A stretch of 64,000 bases of DNA from Reyranella sp. (GCF_004297265.1 NZ_SCUT01000050.1:271923-335922); one strand, 5' to 3'. Counted from the first letter of the stretch, positions 16,136 to 26,629 are shown. The notes: generated from the sequence alone by a model not told the origin. Translations and numbers: made by a program.

Positions 16136-17320
16136 TCAGGGATGCGGGTTCTTCGGCGGATGCGCCTTGACCGCCTCCTCGTTGATGTCGGCGCCCCAGC
16201 CGGGCCGGGTGGGCACGATCAGTTCGCCATTCTGGATCACCGGCGGGTGAGTCACCAGATCGTCCTTCCACGGCACGTCGTCGATATCGATTTCCATGAT
16301 GCGGAAGTTCGGCATGGCAGCGCAGAGATGCGCGCTCATCAGAGTCGACATGTGGCCGTAGAAATTGTGCGGCGCGCAGTTGATCTCGTAGGCCTCGGCC
16401 ATCGCCGCGATCTTGAGCGACTCGGCCAGCCCGTTCCACGGCACGTCGATGATCGACACGTCGATCGAGCGGTTCTCGAAGTAGGGCCGGAACTGGCGGC
16501 GGCCGAACAGCGATTCGCACGACGCGATCGGCATCGACGCACGGTCGCGGATCAGCCGCAGCCCCTCGGGATCGTAGGAATCGATCTCCATCCAGAAGAG
16601 GTTGTAGGGCTCGCAGGCGCGCGCCACCTTGATGTAGCCCTCGGTCTTGAAGTTGAAGTTGGTGTCGAGAAGGATGCCCATCTCGTGGCCCGCGCCCTGG
16701 CGGAAGGCTGCCAGCCCGTCGGAGATCGCGCCCAGCACGGCGCCGTCGGCATTCAGCTCCGGCCCGCCGGGGCTGCGGCCGAAGCCCGGCTGGTACATGT
16801 TCGGCGGATCGAGATCGAAGCGGAAGATGTTGGTCTTCAGCGCCTTGAAGCCGCGCTCCTTCACATGTCGGCCGAGCGTCACCAGGTCGTCGAGCGAGCG
16901 CACCGGCTCGACACCCATCACCTCGGCATTGCGGAAGCGGTAGCTGCCGCAATGCGACCAGTAGAGCGGCAGGCGGTCGCGCACCGGCCCACCGAACAGC
17001 TCGCAGACCGGGATGCCCAGCGCCTTGGCCTTGACGTCGATCAGGGCGTTCTCGATGGCGGCCATCGCCTGCTGGTTGATGCCGCCCGGCGCCTGGCGGG
17101 TGACGGCATAGAGCGTCGACATGATGCGCTCGATGGGCCGCGGATCCTGGCCGATCAGCCCCTGCGCCATGCGCCGGATCACGGCGGTGAGGCCGGCGCT
17201 GCCATAGCCTTCGTTGTATTCGGACCAGCCGACCAGCCCGTCGTCGGTCGTGACCTTGAGAAATGAAAAGTCGCGCCAGCCGGCGTCGCAATGCAGATCC
17301 TCGATCCTGGCGATTTTCAT
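16136..17320 (-). CDS. mandelate racemase / muconate lactonizing enzyme family protein
   Basis: Enolase-superfamily enzyme of 394 residues, predicted to abstract the alpha-proton of a carboxylate and catalyse dehydration or isomerisation. It has the N-terminal capping domain and a barrel with KALKTN on strand two, metal-ligand candidates in LLDTNFNF and WMEID, CESLFG, and a late CAPHNFYGHM His region resembling sugar-acid dehydratases. The ATG follows GGGAGGAA. Its partners downstream are NIPSNAP and a molybdenum hydroxylase; upstream on the same strand is an SDR gene with an 80-bp gap. A sugar-acid or aromatic-acid pathway is possible but not demonstrated. Confidence 0.88.
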   Translation of the reverse strand: MKIARIEDLHCDAGWRDFSFLKVTTDDGLVGWSEYNEGYGSAGLTAVIRRMAQGLIGQDPRPIERIMSTLYAVTRQAPGGINQQAMAAIENALIDVKAKALGIPVCELFGGPVRDRLPLYWSHCGSYRFRNAEVMGVEPVRSLDDLVTLGRHVKERGFKALKTNIFRFDLDPPNMYQPGFGRSPGGPELNADGAVLGAISDGLAAFRQGAGHEMGILLDTNFNFKTEGYIKVARACEPYNLFWMEIDSYDPEGLRLIRDRASMPIASCESLFGRRQFRPYFENRSIDVSIIDVPWNGLAESLKIAAMAEAYEINCAPHNFYGHMSTLMSAHLCAAMPNFRIMEIDIDDVPWKDDLVTHPPVIQNGELIVPTRPGWGADINEEAVKAHPPKNPHP

Positions 17321-17400
17321 GCTTTTTCCTCCCGCGGAGCCGGGAGCATAGACCAGGCGACAACGTCGGCGGGATGAAACAATGCCCTTGCAGGCCGTCT

Positions 17401-18189
17401 TCAGACCGTTCGAATGGTGCCGCCATCGATGACGAACTCGGCGCCGTGGATGGCGGCGGCGCGATCGGAGGCCAGGTAGGCGATGAGGTCCGCGACCTCA
17501 TAGGGCTCGGCGGCGCGCCCCATCGGAATGCCGCCCAGGCTGTCGAGGACGACTTGCCTCGCCTCCTCGACCGTTCCGCCATTGGCCGCCTGCAGACGCT
17601 CCAACAGGTCGACGGACGACTCGGTCATGATCCAGCCGGGGGACACGGTGTTGACGCGCACGCCCTTCGGCCCGAGTTCCTTCGAGATCGACTTGCTGTA
17701 GGTTCTGAGCGCGGCCTTGGCGCTGGCGTAGGCGGTGGTCGCCTCGGGAAGAGGCAGGACCGACTGGATCGAGGTGACGTGCACCACCGTGCCGGCGCCC
17801 CGTTCGATCATTTGCGGGATGAGAAGCCGATCAAGGCGGACCGTGGCGAGAAGGTTCAGGTTCAGCTCGGCGAGCCAGTGATCGTCTGTCAGGGCAACAA
17901 AGCCGCCGCCCGGAGAGGACGAGCCGCCAATCACATGGGCCAGGATGTCGACGCCACCCATATGCCCAAGCGCGGCGTTGGCCAGGATTTCCCCTCCCTC
18001 GGCCGTCGTCAGGTCCGCTTGCACGAACTCGACGCCGTCGATGGGCTCAGCGTGTCCCCGGGCGGCGGTGATCACCCGGGCGCCACCGGCCAGGAAGCGG
18101 TCGACGGTGGCGCGGCCCAGACCCTTGGTGCCGCCGCTGACGAGCACACGCTTTCCCGCGAACTCGGTCGGATCAGCTTTGATGGTCAT
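17401..18189 (-). CDS. SDR-family oxidoreductase
   Basis: Short-chain dehydrogenase/reductase of 262 residues. The cofactor motif TGxxxGxG is present as SGGTKGLG near residue 16, the NNAG-like position is HVIGGS, the catalytic Tyr-Lys pair is in TTAYASAKAALRTYSK, and the C-terminal GAEFVIDGGTIRTV is typical. The start is ATG 18189, which overlaps the stop of the SnoaL-like gene (ATGA); the frame continues upstream only by chance. Substrate unknown. Confidence 0.9.
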   Translation of the reverse strand: MTIKADPTEFAGKRVLVSGGTKGLGRATVDRFLAGGARVITAARGHAEPIDGVEFVQADLTTAEGGEILANAALGHMGGVDILAHVIGGSSSPGGGFVALTDDHWLAELNLNLLATVRLDRLLIPQMIERGAGTVVHVTSIQSVLPLPEATTAYASAKAALRTYSKSISKELGPKGVRVNTVSPGWIMTESSVDLLERLQAANGGTVEEARQVVLDSLGGIPMGRAAEPYEVADLIAYLASDRAAAIHGAEFVIDGGTIRTV

Positions 18190-18515
18190 ATCGTGATCTC
18201 CAGGGCTTTGATCGCGTCGTGCTGGAGCGTGAAGCGATAGGTGAAGCGGATGGGGCTGCCCTTGAAGTCGCCATGGGCGAGGCCTTCGGCCACGACCTGA
18301 CCGTTCTCGTGGCGAACAGTGTCCGGCGTGAAGATGGCCTTGACCGCAATCACCTCGTCTTCGAACAAGGTCCGGAGCTCGGCGTGGCCCTGGTAGCGCT
18401 TTCCATTGTCCACGATGACCGCATCGGCGGCGAAAGGCTTCAGCATGCCGTCGACATCGAGTCGTGCGTTGGCCTCGACATAGTCGGCTATGGGTTTGGG
18501 TAGTTCGATCGACAT
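18186..18515 (-). CDS. SnoaL/NTF2-like protein
   Basis: Protein of 109 residues with the NTF2-like cone-fold pattern: MSIELPKPIADYVEANARLDVDGML, FAADAVIVDNGKRYQGHAELRTLF, then alternating strands ending LQHDAIKALEITI. Such proteins can be isomerases, hydrolases or binding proteins. It overlaps the downstream SDR gene by 4 bp and is divergent from the LysR regulator, which may control this unit. GAGGGAG precedes the ATG. Confidence 0.85.
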   Translation of the reverse strand: MSIELPKPIADYVEANARLDVDGMLKPFAADAVIVDNGKRYQGHAELRTLFEDEVIAVKAIFTPDTVRHENGQVVAEGLAHGDFKGSPIRFTYRFTLQHDAIKALEITI

Positions 18516-18611
18516 CGTTCGGCTCCCTCAAGTGACGAGATTGATCTAGGGGAAGGAATCACTCACGATAATCGGGTCAATCTGGCATGCAGCGTTGCGA
18601 AAAGTAGGACA

Positions 18612-19505
18612 ATGCCGAAACACGGCCTGATGGAGTTTGATGCTGTTCTCGCCATTGCGCGGCGCGGGTCGTTCCGGGCAGCGGCGCTGGAACTCGGTCT
18701 GTCGACCACCGCACTGAGCAACGTGATCGGCAAGCTGGAGCGACAACTCGGCGTCCGGCTGTTCAATCGCACCACGCGCAGTGTTTCCCTGACGGACGCC
18801 GGACGAAATTTCGTCGATCAAGTGGGGCCGGCGGTACGCACCCTGCACGAGGCGATGGGCGCTGCCCGCTCGCAGCAGGAAACCCCATCCGGGACCCTTC
18901 GGATCAACGCATTCGCGACAGGCGCGCGGGAGGTGCTTCGTCCGCTCCTCCTGAAGTTCTTGCGGCGCTATCCGCAAGTTCACATCGATCTCGTCACCGA
19001 GGGCCGGATCGTGGACATCGTTGCCGAAGGATTCGATCTTGGCCTGAGGAGCGCCGACCTGGTGCCGAGCGACATGATTGCCATTCCCGTCGGTCCTCCC
19101 CGTCGCTTTGCCGTGGTCGCATCGCCCGAATATTTCAAGGCCAACGGCAAGCCCCGCGTGCCCCCCGACCTGCTACGCCACTCATGCCTCCGCATCCGGT
19201 TGCCGAATGGCGCACTGCATCGCTGGCAATTCGAAAAGAACGGTCAGCCCGTCCAGATCGACGTTCAAGGACCCATCAGTCTGGACGAGGCCAGCCTCTC
19301 GCGCATCGCGGTGCTCGACCATGTCGGCATCGGCTACTTCATGGAGTCCGATGTGCGCGAGGACATCGAGGCGGGGCGTCTCGCTCGGGTCCTGGAGGAC
19401 TGGACGCCGCCAATGGCACCGCTCTGTCTCTACTATCCCAACAGGCGCAATCCTTCGGCCGCGTTCAAGGCGTTGATCGATATGGCGCATCGCCCCGCTA
19501 GCTGA
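18612..19505 (+). CDS. LysR-family transcriptional regulator
   Basis: Regulator of 297 residues. The N-terminal winged helix-turn-helix is clear (LMEFDAVLAIARRGSFRAAA, then LSTTALSNVIGKLERQLGVRLFNRTTRSVSLT), followed by a linker helix and a periplasmic-binding-like effector domain. It is divergent from the SnoaL-SDR unit with 96 bp between the two starts, the usual LysR arrangement with a target operon. I could not define a T-N11-A operator with confidence. Confidence 0.92.
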   Translation: MPKHGLMEFDAVLAIARRGSFRAAALELGLSTTALSNVIGKLERQLGVRLFNRTTRSVSLTDAGRNFVDQVGPAVRTLHEAMGAARSQQETPSGTLRINAFATGAREVLRPLLLKFLRRYPQVHIDLVTEGRIVDIVAEGFDLGLRSADLVPSDMIAIPVGPPRRFAVVASPEYFKANGKPRVPPDLLRHSCLRIRLPNGALHRWQFEKNGQPVQIDVQGPISLDEASLSRIAVLDHVGIGYFMESDVREDIEAGRLARVLEDWTPPMAPLCLYYPNRRNPSAAFKALIDMAHRPAS

Positions 19506-19699
19506 CGGCTTGCGCGGTGGTAACGACTGTGCCCTTCAACGCCCCGACTCCGCGCTTCACTGCGATCCGCTCCCGTACCGGAGCTCATTGGTCACCCGAT
19601 GCCTCGGCGCGGACCACGCCTCCGATTTGTCACGACAATTCACCGCCGGGCGGCGATTTGCCGATTGTTAATCGGGTGCGCGGAGGGCACGGGCATGGC

Positions 19700-20707
19700 A
19701 TGCGCTCCAACAAGCCGGTGAACATGGACATCGAACAGCTTCGGGGATGGGCCTCGATCATGGACAAGGCCATGATCGCGAGCCTTGTCGCCACCCTCCT
19801 GGCCGTGTCGGCGCTGGGCATCACGACCTTCCTGTCGTTCCGCTACAGCGCCGCCGTTCGCGCCCATGAGCAGGCGGCCCTCGATCGCTACAAGGGCCTG
19901 GAAAGCGAGGCCGCACAGCGTGAGCGGGAGGCCTCGGCGGCGCGCGAGCAGGCGGCGGCGCTCGAACGGGCCATCGCCACCGAGCGGGATCGCACGGCAA
20001 AGCTCGAGCGGGAGGTCTCGATCGCGCGGGACCAGGCGACGGCGCTGGCGCAGGAAGCGGAGAAGGCGCGCGAGCGGAGCATCGCGCTCGAGCGGGCGGC
20101 CCGCGAGGCGACCGAGCGAGCGGCCCAGGCGCCGGTCGAGAACAGGACGGCGTCGGAAAGCGCACGACCGCCGCTGTTCGATGCGGCCGAAATCCGGCGG
20201 CGCCTCGCCGACCTGGGGAAGCTGGTCAAGGACGCGACCACGCGCACCCCGGAGCCGGCCCGGGAGACGCCTGCGGAAGCGGCACCGCCGGCCGTCGCGG
20301 CGCCGGCCCCGCCGCCCTCGCCGTTCGTGGCGAGCCTGCAGAGATATGCCGGTACGCCGGCCGCGATCTTCCTGCTGGGCCAGATCACCGACGCGCCCGC
20401 CATCGGCGCGACGATTTCCGACGATCTCGGCAAGGCAGGTTGGGCACCGCAGACCTGGACCTGGGGCGGCGTGGCCGGCATCTATGGCGTCGTCGTGCTG
20501 GTCCGGGACGGCAGCGATCCGGCGACGCACGAAGCGGCCGCCGCCCTCGTGGACGCGCTGGGCGCGGCCGGCTTCAACGCCAGCAAAGGCGACTGGCCGG
20601 CGAACTGGGGCCGGTTCCGCGGCACGCTCAACGGGCCGCAGACCCCCAGCCCGACCGACGCCGCCATCCGCATCGTCATCGGCGAGAAGGCGCGCAAGGC
20701 CTCCTGA
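19700..20707 (+). CDS. membrane-anchored coiled-coil protein of unknown function
   Basis: I do not recognise this family. From ATG 19700 (an alternative is ATG 19724) the protein has a transmembrane helix at about residues 20-45 (SLVATLLAVSALGITTFLSF), then about 90 residues of Glu/Arg/Ala-rich heptads forming a long coiled coil, a Pro/Ala-rich linker, and a globular C-terminal 110 residues (from SPFVASLQRYAGTPAAIFLL). The coiled coil would lie outside or inside depending on orientation, which is undetermined. The upstream 61 in-frame codons are unlikely to be coding. Its stop codon directly abuts the stop of the convergent transglutaminase-like gene. Confidence 0.7.
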   Translation: MRSNKPVNMDIEQLRGWASIMDKAMIASLVATLLAVSALGITTFLSFRYSAAVRAHEQAALDRYKGLESEAAQREREASAAREQAAALERAIATERDRTAKLEREVSIARDQATALAQEAEKARERSIALERAAREATERAAQAPVENRTASESARPPLFDAAEIRRRLADLGKLVKDATTRTPEPARETPAEAAPPAVAAPAPPPSPFVASLQRYAGTPAAIFLLGQITDAPAIGATISDDLGKAGWAPQTWTWGGVAGIYGVVVLVRDGSDPATHEAAAALVDALGAAGFNASKGDWPANWGRFRGTLNGPQTPSPTDAAIRIVIGEKARKAS

Positions 20708-21571
20708 TCAGAGCGGCGTCACGTTGAGGTCGACCCAGAGGCCGCGATAGGCGTCGCTGGCGCCGATGAAGTCGCCCGAGACCGGCGTCACCTGCCAGAT
20801 CTCGCGCGCCACGGCGACCGGAATCAGGTTGGCCCCGCCGACGCTGCGGTTGGTCGGGTCGAAGGTGATCCAGCCGGCGCCCGGCACATAGACCTCGGCC
20901 CAGGCATGCGTGGAATCGGCTTCGTAGTTTCCCGTCGCCCGATCCGGCCTGAAGAGATAGCCCGAGCAGAGCCTTGCGCCGAAGCGCAGGCAGCGTGCCG
21001 CCTCGACGAACAGCACCGCCAGGTCGCGGCACGAGCCCAGCCCGCGCGCCAGCGTCTCGAGCGGCGCCTGCGTCCCTTCGCTCTCGCGGCTCTGGTAGCG
21101 GATCTGCTGGGCGACGCCGGAGCTGAGGTCCTTCAACAGAGACAGTGTGTCCGTCGGATCGCTGCGAACGAACCCTTTCGCCCAGGCCAGCAGCTTGCGC
21201 TCGGGGTCGAGATACTGCGGCACCACCAGCGCGCCGAGATCCGTCCAGTCGGCATCGGTGTAGGCGAAGGGATAGCGCGTCGCGACGGCGGCGATGTCGA
21301 ACACCGGCCACGGATCGACGCCCAGCGTGAGCACCGCTTCGCTGTCGACCACCAGCCGGTCGGTGAGCCCCTCGAAACCCGCCGTCGCCACGGCATTGCC
21401 GAACACGTCGTGCGCCCAGGTCACGGTGGCCGCCGGCGTCACCGTGACCTCGTGCGACACCAGCCGCAGCTCGCGGCTCTCGCGCGGCCGCAGCATCAGC
21501 CGGTGCGGCCCCAGGCGGACGGGCGCGTGGTAGAGGTAGGTGGTGCGGTGGCGAATCCTGAGGGTAAGCAA
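20708..21571 (-). CDS. transglutaminase-like cysteine protease-fold protein
   Basis: Protein of about 287 residues with an N-terminal bacterial transglutaminase-like beta domain (LRIRHRTTYLYHAPVRLGPH) and the catalytic core. The Cys-His-Asp triad is visible: Cys in GLGSCRDLAV, His in DSTHAWAEVYVPG, Asp in WITFDPTNRS. Bacterial members may be proteases or amide-forming enzymes. There is no ATG near the start. TTG 21571 has GAAGG 5 bases ahead and gives the usual family N-terminus; TTG 21586 would overlap the kinase stop as TTGA. Either way it is coupled to the kinase gene. Confidence 0.82.
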   Translation of the reverse strand: MLTLRIRHRTTYLYHAPVRLGPHRLMLRPRESRELRLVSHEVTVTPAATVTWAHDVFGNAVATAGFEGLTDRLVVDSEAVLTLGVDPWPVFDIAAVATRYPFAYTDADWTDLGALVVPQYLDPERKLLAWAKGFVRSDPTDTLSLLKDLSSGVAQQIRYQSRESEGTQAPLETLARGLGSCRDLAVLFVEAARCLRFGARLCSGYLFRPDRATGNYEADSTHAWAEVYVPGAGWITFDPTNRSVGGANLIPVAVAREIWQVTPVSGDFIGASDAYRGLWVDLNVTPL

Positions 21572-21582
21572 GTGGACCTTCG

Positions 21583-22710
21583 TCAAGCGACCGGGAAGAC
21601 GACCTTGAAGCACGAGCCGCGGCCCACTGGATTGGGATGCGCCGTGAACTTGCCGAGCAGCTGGGCCGCCAGGGCGTGCACGACCTTCATGCCGAGGCCC
21701 AGACCTGCCGTCGCCGCGACGTCGAAGCCCCCGGACAGGCCCGGACCCTCGTCGAGAACGCAGAGTTCGCACTCGCTTCCGGCCAGCCGGTGGAACGTGA
21801 TCGTGATCGGATCGCCGGCATGCTTGCGCGCGTTGGTGACCAGTTCGTTGACGATCAGGCCGATCGGCAGCACCTGCTCCTTCGGGACGTCGAACTCGTC
21901 GGCGCCCTCGAGCCTGATCTCGCCGCCGATGCTGGTCGACAGCTCCTCGCAGAGCCTCCGGAGATGGGCCGCGATCGGCACGCGACCGGCGGTTTCCTGG
22001 GTCGAGAAGGTCCGATGCACACGCGCCACCGACAGCACCCGGTTGGCGGCAGCACGCAATTGCTGCGTCACCTCGGACGATCCCGACGCCCGGCTCTGCA
22101 GCTGCAGCAGGCTCGCCACGAACTGCAGGCTGTTCATCGCGCGGTGGTCGACCTCGCTGGACGTGATCTCGGCCTGGGCCAGCGCGCGCCGCGCCGCAAG
22201 CCGCATGGCCAGTAAGTCGGTTGCGATGCCGCCCAGCACGCGCAGCCGGCGGATCTGCTGCTCGTCGACCTGGCGCGATCGCCGGTCGATGACGCACAGC
22301 GTGCCGAGTTCGTACCCGTCGGGATCGTGCAACGGGACGCTGGCATGAAAGCCGTTCGTGAACTCGGCTCGCAGCCAGGGCATCATGACCGGCGCCGCAG
22401 GATCATCCCCGCGGTTGGCCTGTGTCGCGTCGAGCCCATGATGCGATTTGAAGAACACGTGCCCGGCACCGATGAAACCCAGGATCGCGATCGGCGTACT
22501 GAAGATGTCGGCGGCCAGGGCGGTGATGCGGTCGAAGGCGGGCTCAGGCGCGGTGTCGAGTATGCCATACTGCTCTATTGCCGCGAGGCGCGCCGCCTCG
22601 ATGCCAGCACGCTCGCCGGGCAACGTCTCGGCCCTCGTGCCCGGCGGAGTCTGGACGAGATGCAACATGGCCTGCACTCTTGCCCCGGTATCGCAGGAGA
22701 GGATCCTCAT
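21583..22710 (-). CDS. GAF-domain sensor histidine kinase (HisKA_2 type)
   Basis: Probable soluble kinase of 375 residues. The N-terminal GAF domain (about 35-170) contains GILDTAPEPAFDRIT and GTLCVIDRRSR, the form common in alphaproteobacterial light or redox sensors. The phospho-acceptor block EVDHRAMNSLQFVASLLQLQ is of the HisKA_2 type used in general stress response and light sensing. The ATPase has N-box IVNELVTNARKH and DEGPGLSGG. No cognate regulator is adjacent; a lone receiver protein is 32 kb away at 54691. Its stop region overlaps or adjoins the transglutaminase-like gene. Confidence 0.9.
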   Translation of the reverse strand: MRILSCDTGARVQAMLHLVQTPPGTRAETLPGERAGIEAARLAAIEQYGILDTAPEPAFDRITALAADIFSTPIAILGFIGAGHVFFKSHHGLDATQANRGDDPAAPVMMPWLRAEFTNGFHASVPLHDPDGYELGTLCVIDRRSRQVDEQQIRRLRVLGGIATDLLAMRLAARRALAQAEITSSEVDHRAMNSLQFVASLLQLQSRASGSSEVTQQLRAAANRVLSVARVHRTFSTQETAGRVPIAAHLRRLCEELSTSIGGEIRLEGADEFDVPKEQVLPIGLIVNELVTNARKHAGDPITITFHRLAGSECELCVLDEGPGLSGGFDVAATAGLGLGMKVVHALAAQLLGKFTAHPNPVGRGSCFKVVFPVA

Positions 22711-22875
22711 GCGCCACGATAGATCGCGACCCTACTCGCAAACGGTCCCCGAGTCTGTGCTTTCATCGGCGCGGAGGCCAGACCAAAACCGGTGGAGTCG
22801 CGGCAACCGGCAGGCGCAAGATACCGCTCGGAGAAATGACCGCAGCCTGCGTTTGCGTGCGCCCCCGGAATCGGG

Positions 22876-22998
22876 TCATGCAGGCGGAGGACCAGGAGGC
22901 GGCTCGCGCGGCGGCGGCATCGGAGGAGTAGGCGTCGGCCTCGATCCGGGCGGCGGCTCGCGAGGCGCCTCGTTCGGCGGTCTGGGAATACGTGCCAT
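22876..22998 (-). CDS. possible 40-residue proline-rich peptide
   Basis: Short ORF from ATG 22998 (MARIPRPPNEAPREPPPGSR...), more than a third proline, with GAAGGGA upstream of the ATG. There are no domains and no signal. It could be a real small protein or a chance low-complexity ORF. If it is not real, 22711-23095 holds no gene that I can identify. Confidence 0.3.
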   Translation of the reverse strand: MARIPRPPNEAPREPPPGSRPTPTPPMPPPREPPPGPPPA

Positions 22999-23095
22999 GG
23001 GAAGTCCCTTCGCCGTTGCCGGCCGGAGCCGGTGAACCAAATTCCACTGTCGCACGTCTGACCTGCCGGGCACGACCGGCCAGCCTCATGCAAGC

Positions 23096-23275
23096 TCAGG
23101 ATCGGCGTTCTTTCCTCGCGCGACAAGCGTCGAGGGCGGCAACCGCTGACTGCCAAAGCGCGCGCGCCGCCTCCACGACCTGCACGTCATGAAAGCTCTC
23201 GAGGCGCAGGTACCTCCCATGAGCGGCCTGCGCGGCTTTTTCGAGGCGCTCCAGTTCGGGATCGATTTCGCTCAT
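23096..23275 (-). CDS. small charged helical protein, 59 residues
   Basis: ORF from ATG 23275 encoding a protein that begins MSEIDPELERLEKAAQAAHG and ends RARKERRS. It is rich in Glu, Arg and Ala with an amphipathic helical pattern and a plausible folded core (VVEAARALWQSAVAALDAC). Its ribosome site is weak. The family is not recognised. It is divergent from groEL, 197 bp upstream of the groEL start. Confidence 0.5.
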   Translation of the reverse strand: MSEIDPELERLEKAAQAAHGRYLRLESFHDVQVVEAARALWQSAVAALDACRARKERRS

Positions 23276-23472
23276 TGCTCATCAAGGCGCACCGGGGACT
23301 CGACGTTGCACATATTTTGAAACATTGCACGGCACCTTCGGATCACACCCGAAGAATATCCCTCGCCATTGTCCCCTTTCGTCACCATGTTATGAGGACG
23401 CGCCGCACCGCGGCCGATCAGGTCTGCTCGTCAGACCGACCCATTCAGAACACCTCCCGGGGGCGAAACGCC
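23276..23472. promoter_or_regulatory. groEL leader region with a short inverted repeat
   Basis: The region should carry the groEL promoter. CTTCGG (23336-23341) and CCGAAG (23349-23354) form a small hairpin. I see no CIRCE element (TTAGCACTC-N9-GAGTGCTAA), so HrcA control is not supported. A heat-shock sigma promoter could not be assigned confidently. Confidence 0.4.
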
Positions 23473-25131
<1,659 letters not shown>

Positions 25132-25179
25132 CCCACCCCCGCGGCCACGATGACGAGAAATGCCAACCCCGGAGGCCCG

Positions 25180-25722
25180 ATGACCCTGCGTCCGGAATAT
25201 TCACTCGGCCACTCGGCCTACAACGATTTCCTGTTCGGCTCGCTGGGCCAGGACGCGGCAGGTACGGAGGTCACCATGCTCTCCGCCTTGTCGCGGCTCG
25301 GCATCGACCCGTGGCAGGAGGCGGCGCGTCTCGCCGCACTGCCGCGCGACGCGGCAGCCGAGGCTCTGGCCGCCACCATCCTGCGACTGCCCGACAGGAC
25401 GGGCCGGGACGCCGAGGTGCCGAAGATCGCGGCCCGCCTGGTGGCCTTGTTGCCAGAGGGCGCCGTCGTGGACATCCCGCAGACCAAAGAGGCCCGCGTC
25501 GCGTCGCTGGAAGCGGCGGTCAGATCTGAACGGGTCGGCCAGAACACGAAGAAGGACGCGACCGGAACCACCATGCATGCGGCCGTCCGCAAACCGAAAG
25601 CGCGTCTCACGACCTGGCTGATTTGGGGAGCGCTCGCCATGGCATTCTATTTCCTGATCGTGCAGCTCACGCCGACCCGCAATCTCGAATCCGAGCGTTA
25701 TGAGACCCCGCGGGGTTCCTGA
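25180..25722 (+). CDS. membrane-anchored protein, paralogue A of a pair after groEL
   Basis: Protein of 180 residues, family not recognised. The N-terminal about 95 residues (EYSLGHSAYNDFLFGSLG, ALSRLGIDPWQEAARLAALPR, ILRLPDRTG) match the next gene closely. A variable linker follows, then one transmembrane helix near residue 145 (TWLIWGALAMAFYFLIVQL) and a short charged tail, suggesting a C-terminal anchor with a cytoplasmic head. ATG 25180 has GGAGG 4 bases ahead, so it is preferred to ATG 25150. It lies 48 bp downstream of groEL on the same strand. Confidence 0.75.
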   Translation: MTLRPEYSLGHSAYNDFLFGSLGQDAAGTEVTMLSALSRLGIDPWQEAARLAALPRDAAAEALAATILRLPDRTGRDAEVPKIAARLVALLPEGAVVDIPQTKEARVASLEAAVRSERVGQNTKKDATGTTMHAAVRKPKARLTTWLIWGALAMAFYFLIVQLTPTRNLESERYETPRGS

Positions 25723-25774
25723 CGCGTGAAGGTTCGCGACGCGACAGGCGCTCATCCCCAGTAGAGGCAAATGC

Positions 25775-26224
25775 ATGTCTGCGACTGCACTCCATGCCGA
25801 TCAGGAGCTCATGACCGTTCTTCCCGACTATGCGCTGAGCCGGGCCCGCTACACGCCCTTTCTCTTCACCGTCGTCGGCACCGAAGGGAAAGGCGCCAGG
25901 AACGGCGGCGAGGACATCACCGTCCTCACCGCGCTGGCGCGCATTGGAATCGATCCGTGGCAGGAGGCGGCGCGCCTGGCTGTGTTGCCACGCGCGGAAG
26001 CGGCAGAGTCCCTGGCCGCGACCTTCGTCAATCTGCCGGACACGCGCTGGGCCCTCGGCGACGCCGCGGGTACGGCGCGACGCATCGTCGACACGCTGCC
26101 GAAGCCGAGCGACCGCGCACCGCCCGCACTGGGTCCCTGGATCTTTCTGACATGGCGTTTCTGGGCAGCCGTGGGTCTCACGCTCGCACTCGTCGCGCTG
26201 AACTACGTGAAAGAAGGCACCTGA
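25775..26224 (+). CDS. membrane-anchored protein, paralogue B of a pair after groEL
   Basis: Protein of 149 residues. It shares with paralogue A the order DYALSRARYTPFLF, VLTALARIGIDPWQEAARLAVLPR, AAESLAATFVNLPD and a C-terminal transmembrane helix (FWAAVGLTLALVALNYV), but lacks the long linker. The near-identical IDPWQEAARLA block points to a tandem duplication. GAGG lies 8 bases before ATG 25775. Function unknown; the groEL-A-B order suggests a shared role, perhaps at the membrane. Confidence 0.75.
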   Translation: MSATALHADQELMTVLPDYALSRARYTPFLFTVVGTEGKGARNGGEDITVLTALARIGIDPWQEAARLAVLPRAEAAESLAATFVNLPDTRWALGDAAGTARRIVDTLPKPSDRAPPALGPWIFLTWRFWAAVGLTLALVALNYVKEGT

Positions 26225-26258
26225 CGAGCGCTTGCTCAGCGCGTGGCCATGACACCCG

Positions 26259-26555
26259 CTACTTCGCCCGCATGCGGTCGATGAGCGCGACGAGGTCGTC
26301 GAGGGTAACCAGCTTGTCGGCTTCGGCGTCGGAGATTTCGACACCGAACACATCCTCGACCGCCATCACCAGCTCGACGAAGTCGAGGCTGGTCGCGCCC
26401 AGGTCGGCCACGAGGGCCGCGTCGCCGCGCACCCTGTTGGGCGAAATGCCGAGGACGGCCCCCACGATTTCGCGGACTTGAGCCGGGAGACTATCGGGGC
26501 CGGGCGGATGGACAGAAGCGCTCTGCGTGCCGGAGATCATCATCGGGAACCTCAT
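26259..26555 (-). CDS. acyl carrier protein-like protein
   Basis: Protein of 98 residues with an ACP fold. After a Pro-rich leader of about 22 residues come helix one (LPAQVREIVGAVLGI), the phosphopantetheine site DLGATSLDFVELVMAVED with Ser56, and helix three (VTLDDLVALIDRMRAK). The usual Asp before the Ser (DSL) is Thr here, which is uncommon. The modified Ser and the acidic helix two are kept, so it should be chargeable. No fatty-acid or polyketide enzymes are nearby. It is convergent with paralogue B. Confidence 0.85.
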   Translation of the reverse strand: MRFPMMISGTQSASVHPPGPDSLPAQVREIVGAVLGISPNRVRGDAALVADLGATSLDFVELVMAVEDVFGVEISDAEADKLVTLDDLVALIDRMRAK

Positions 26556-26629
26556 ATCGGTTCATCTCGCCGGAAATCGAGCAACGCCATCACGCGAGGG
26601 GTTCGCGCAGGACTTCCACCGGGAGCCGC

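Noticed and set aside
25132..25179. groES next to groEL
   Set aside because: No 95-residue GroES-like ORF lies on either side; the flanking genes are unrelated.
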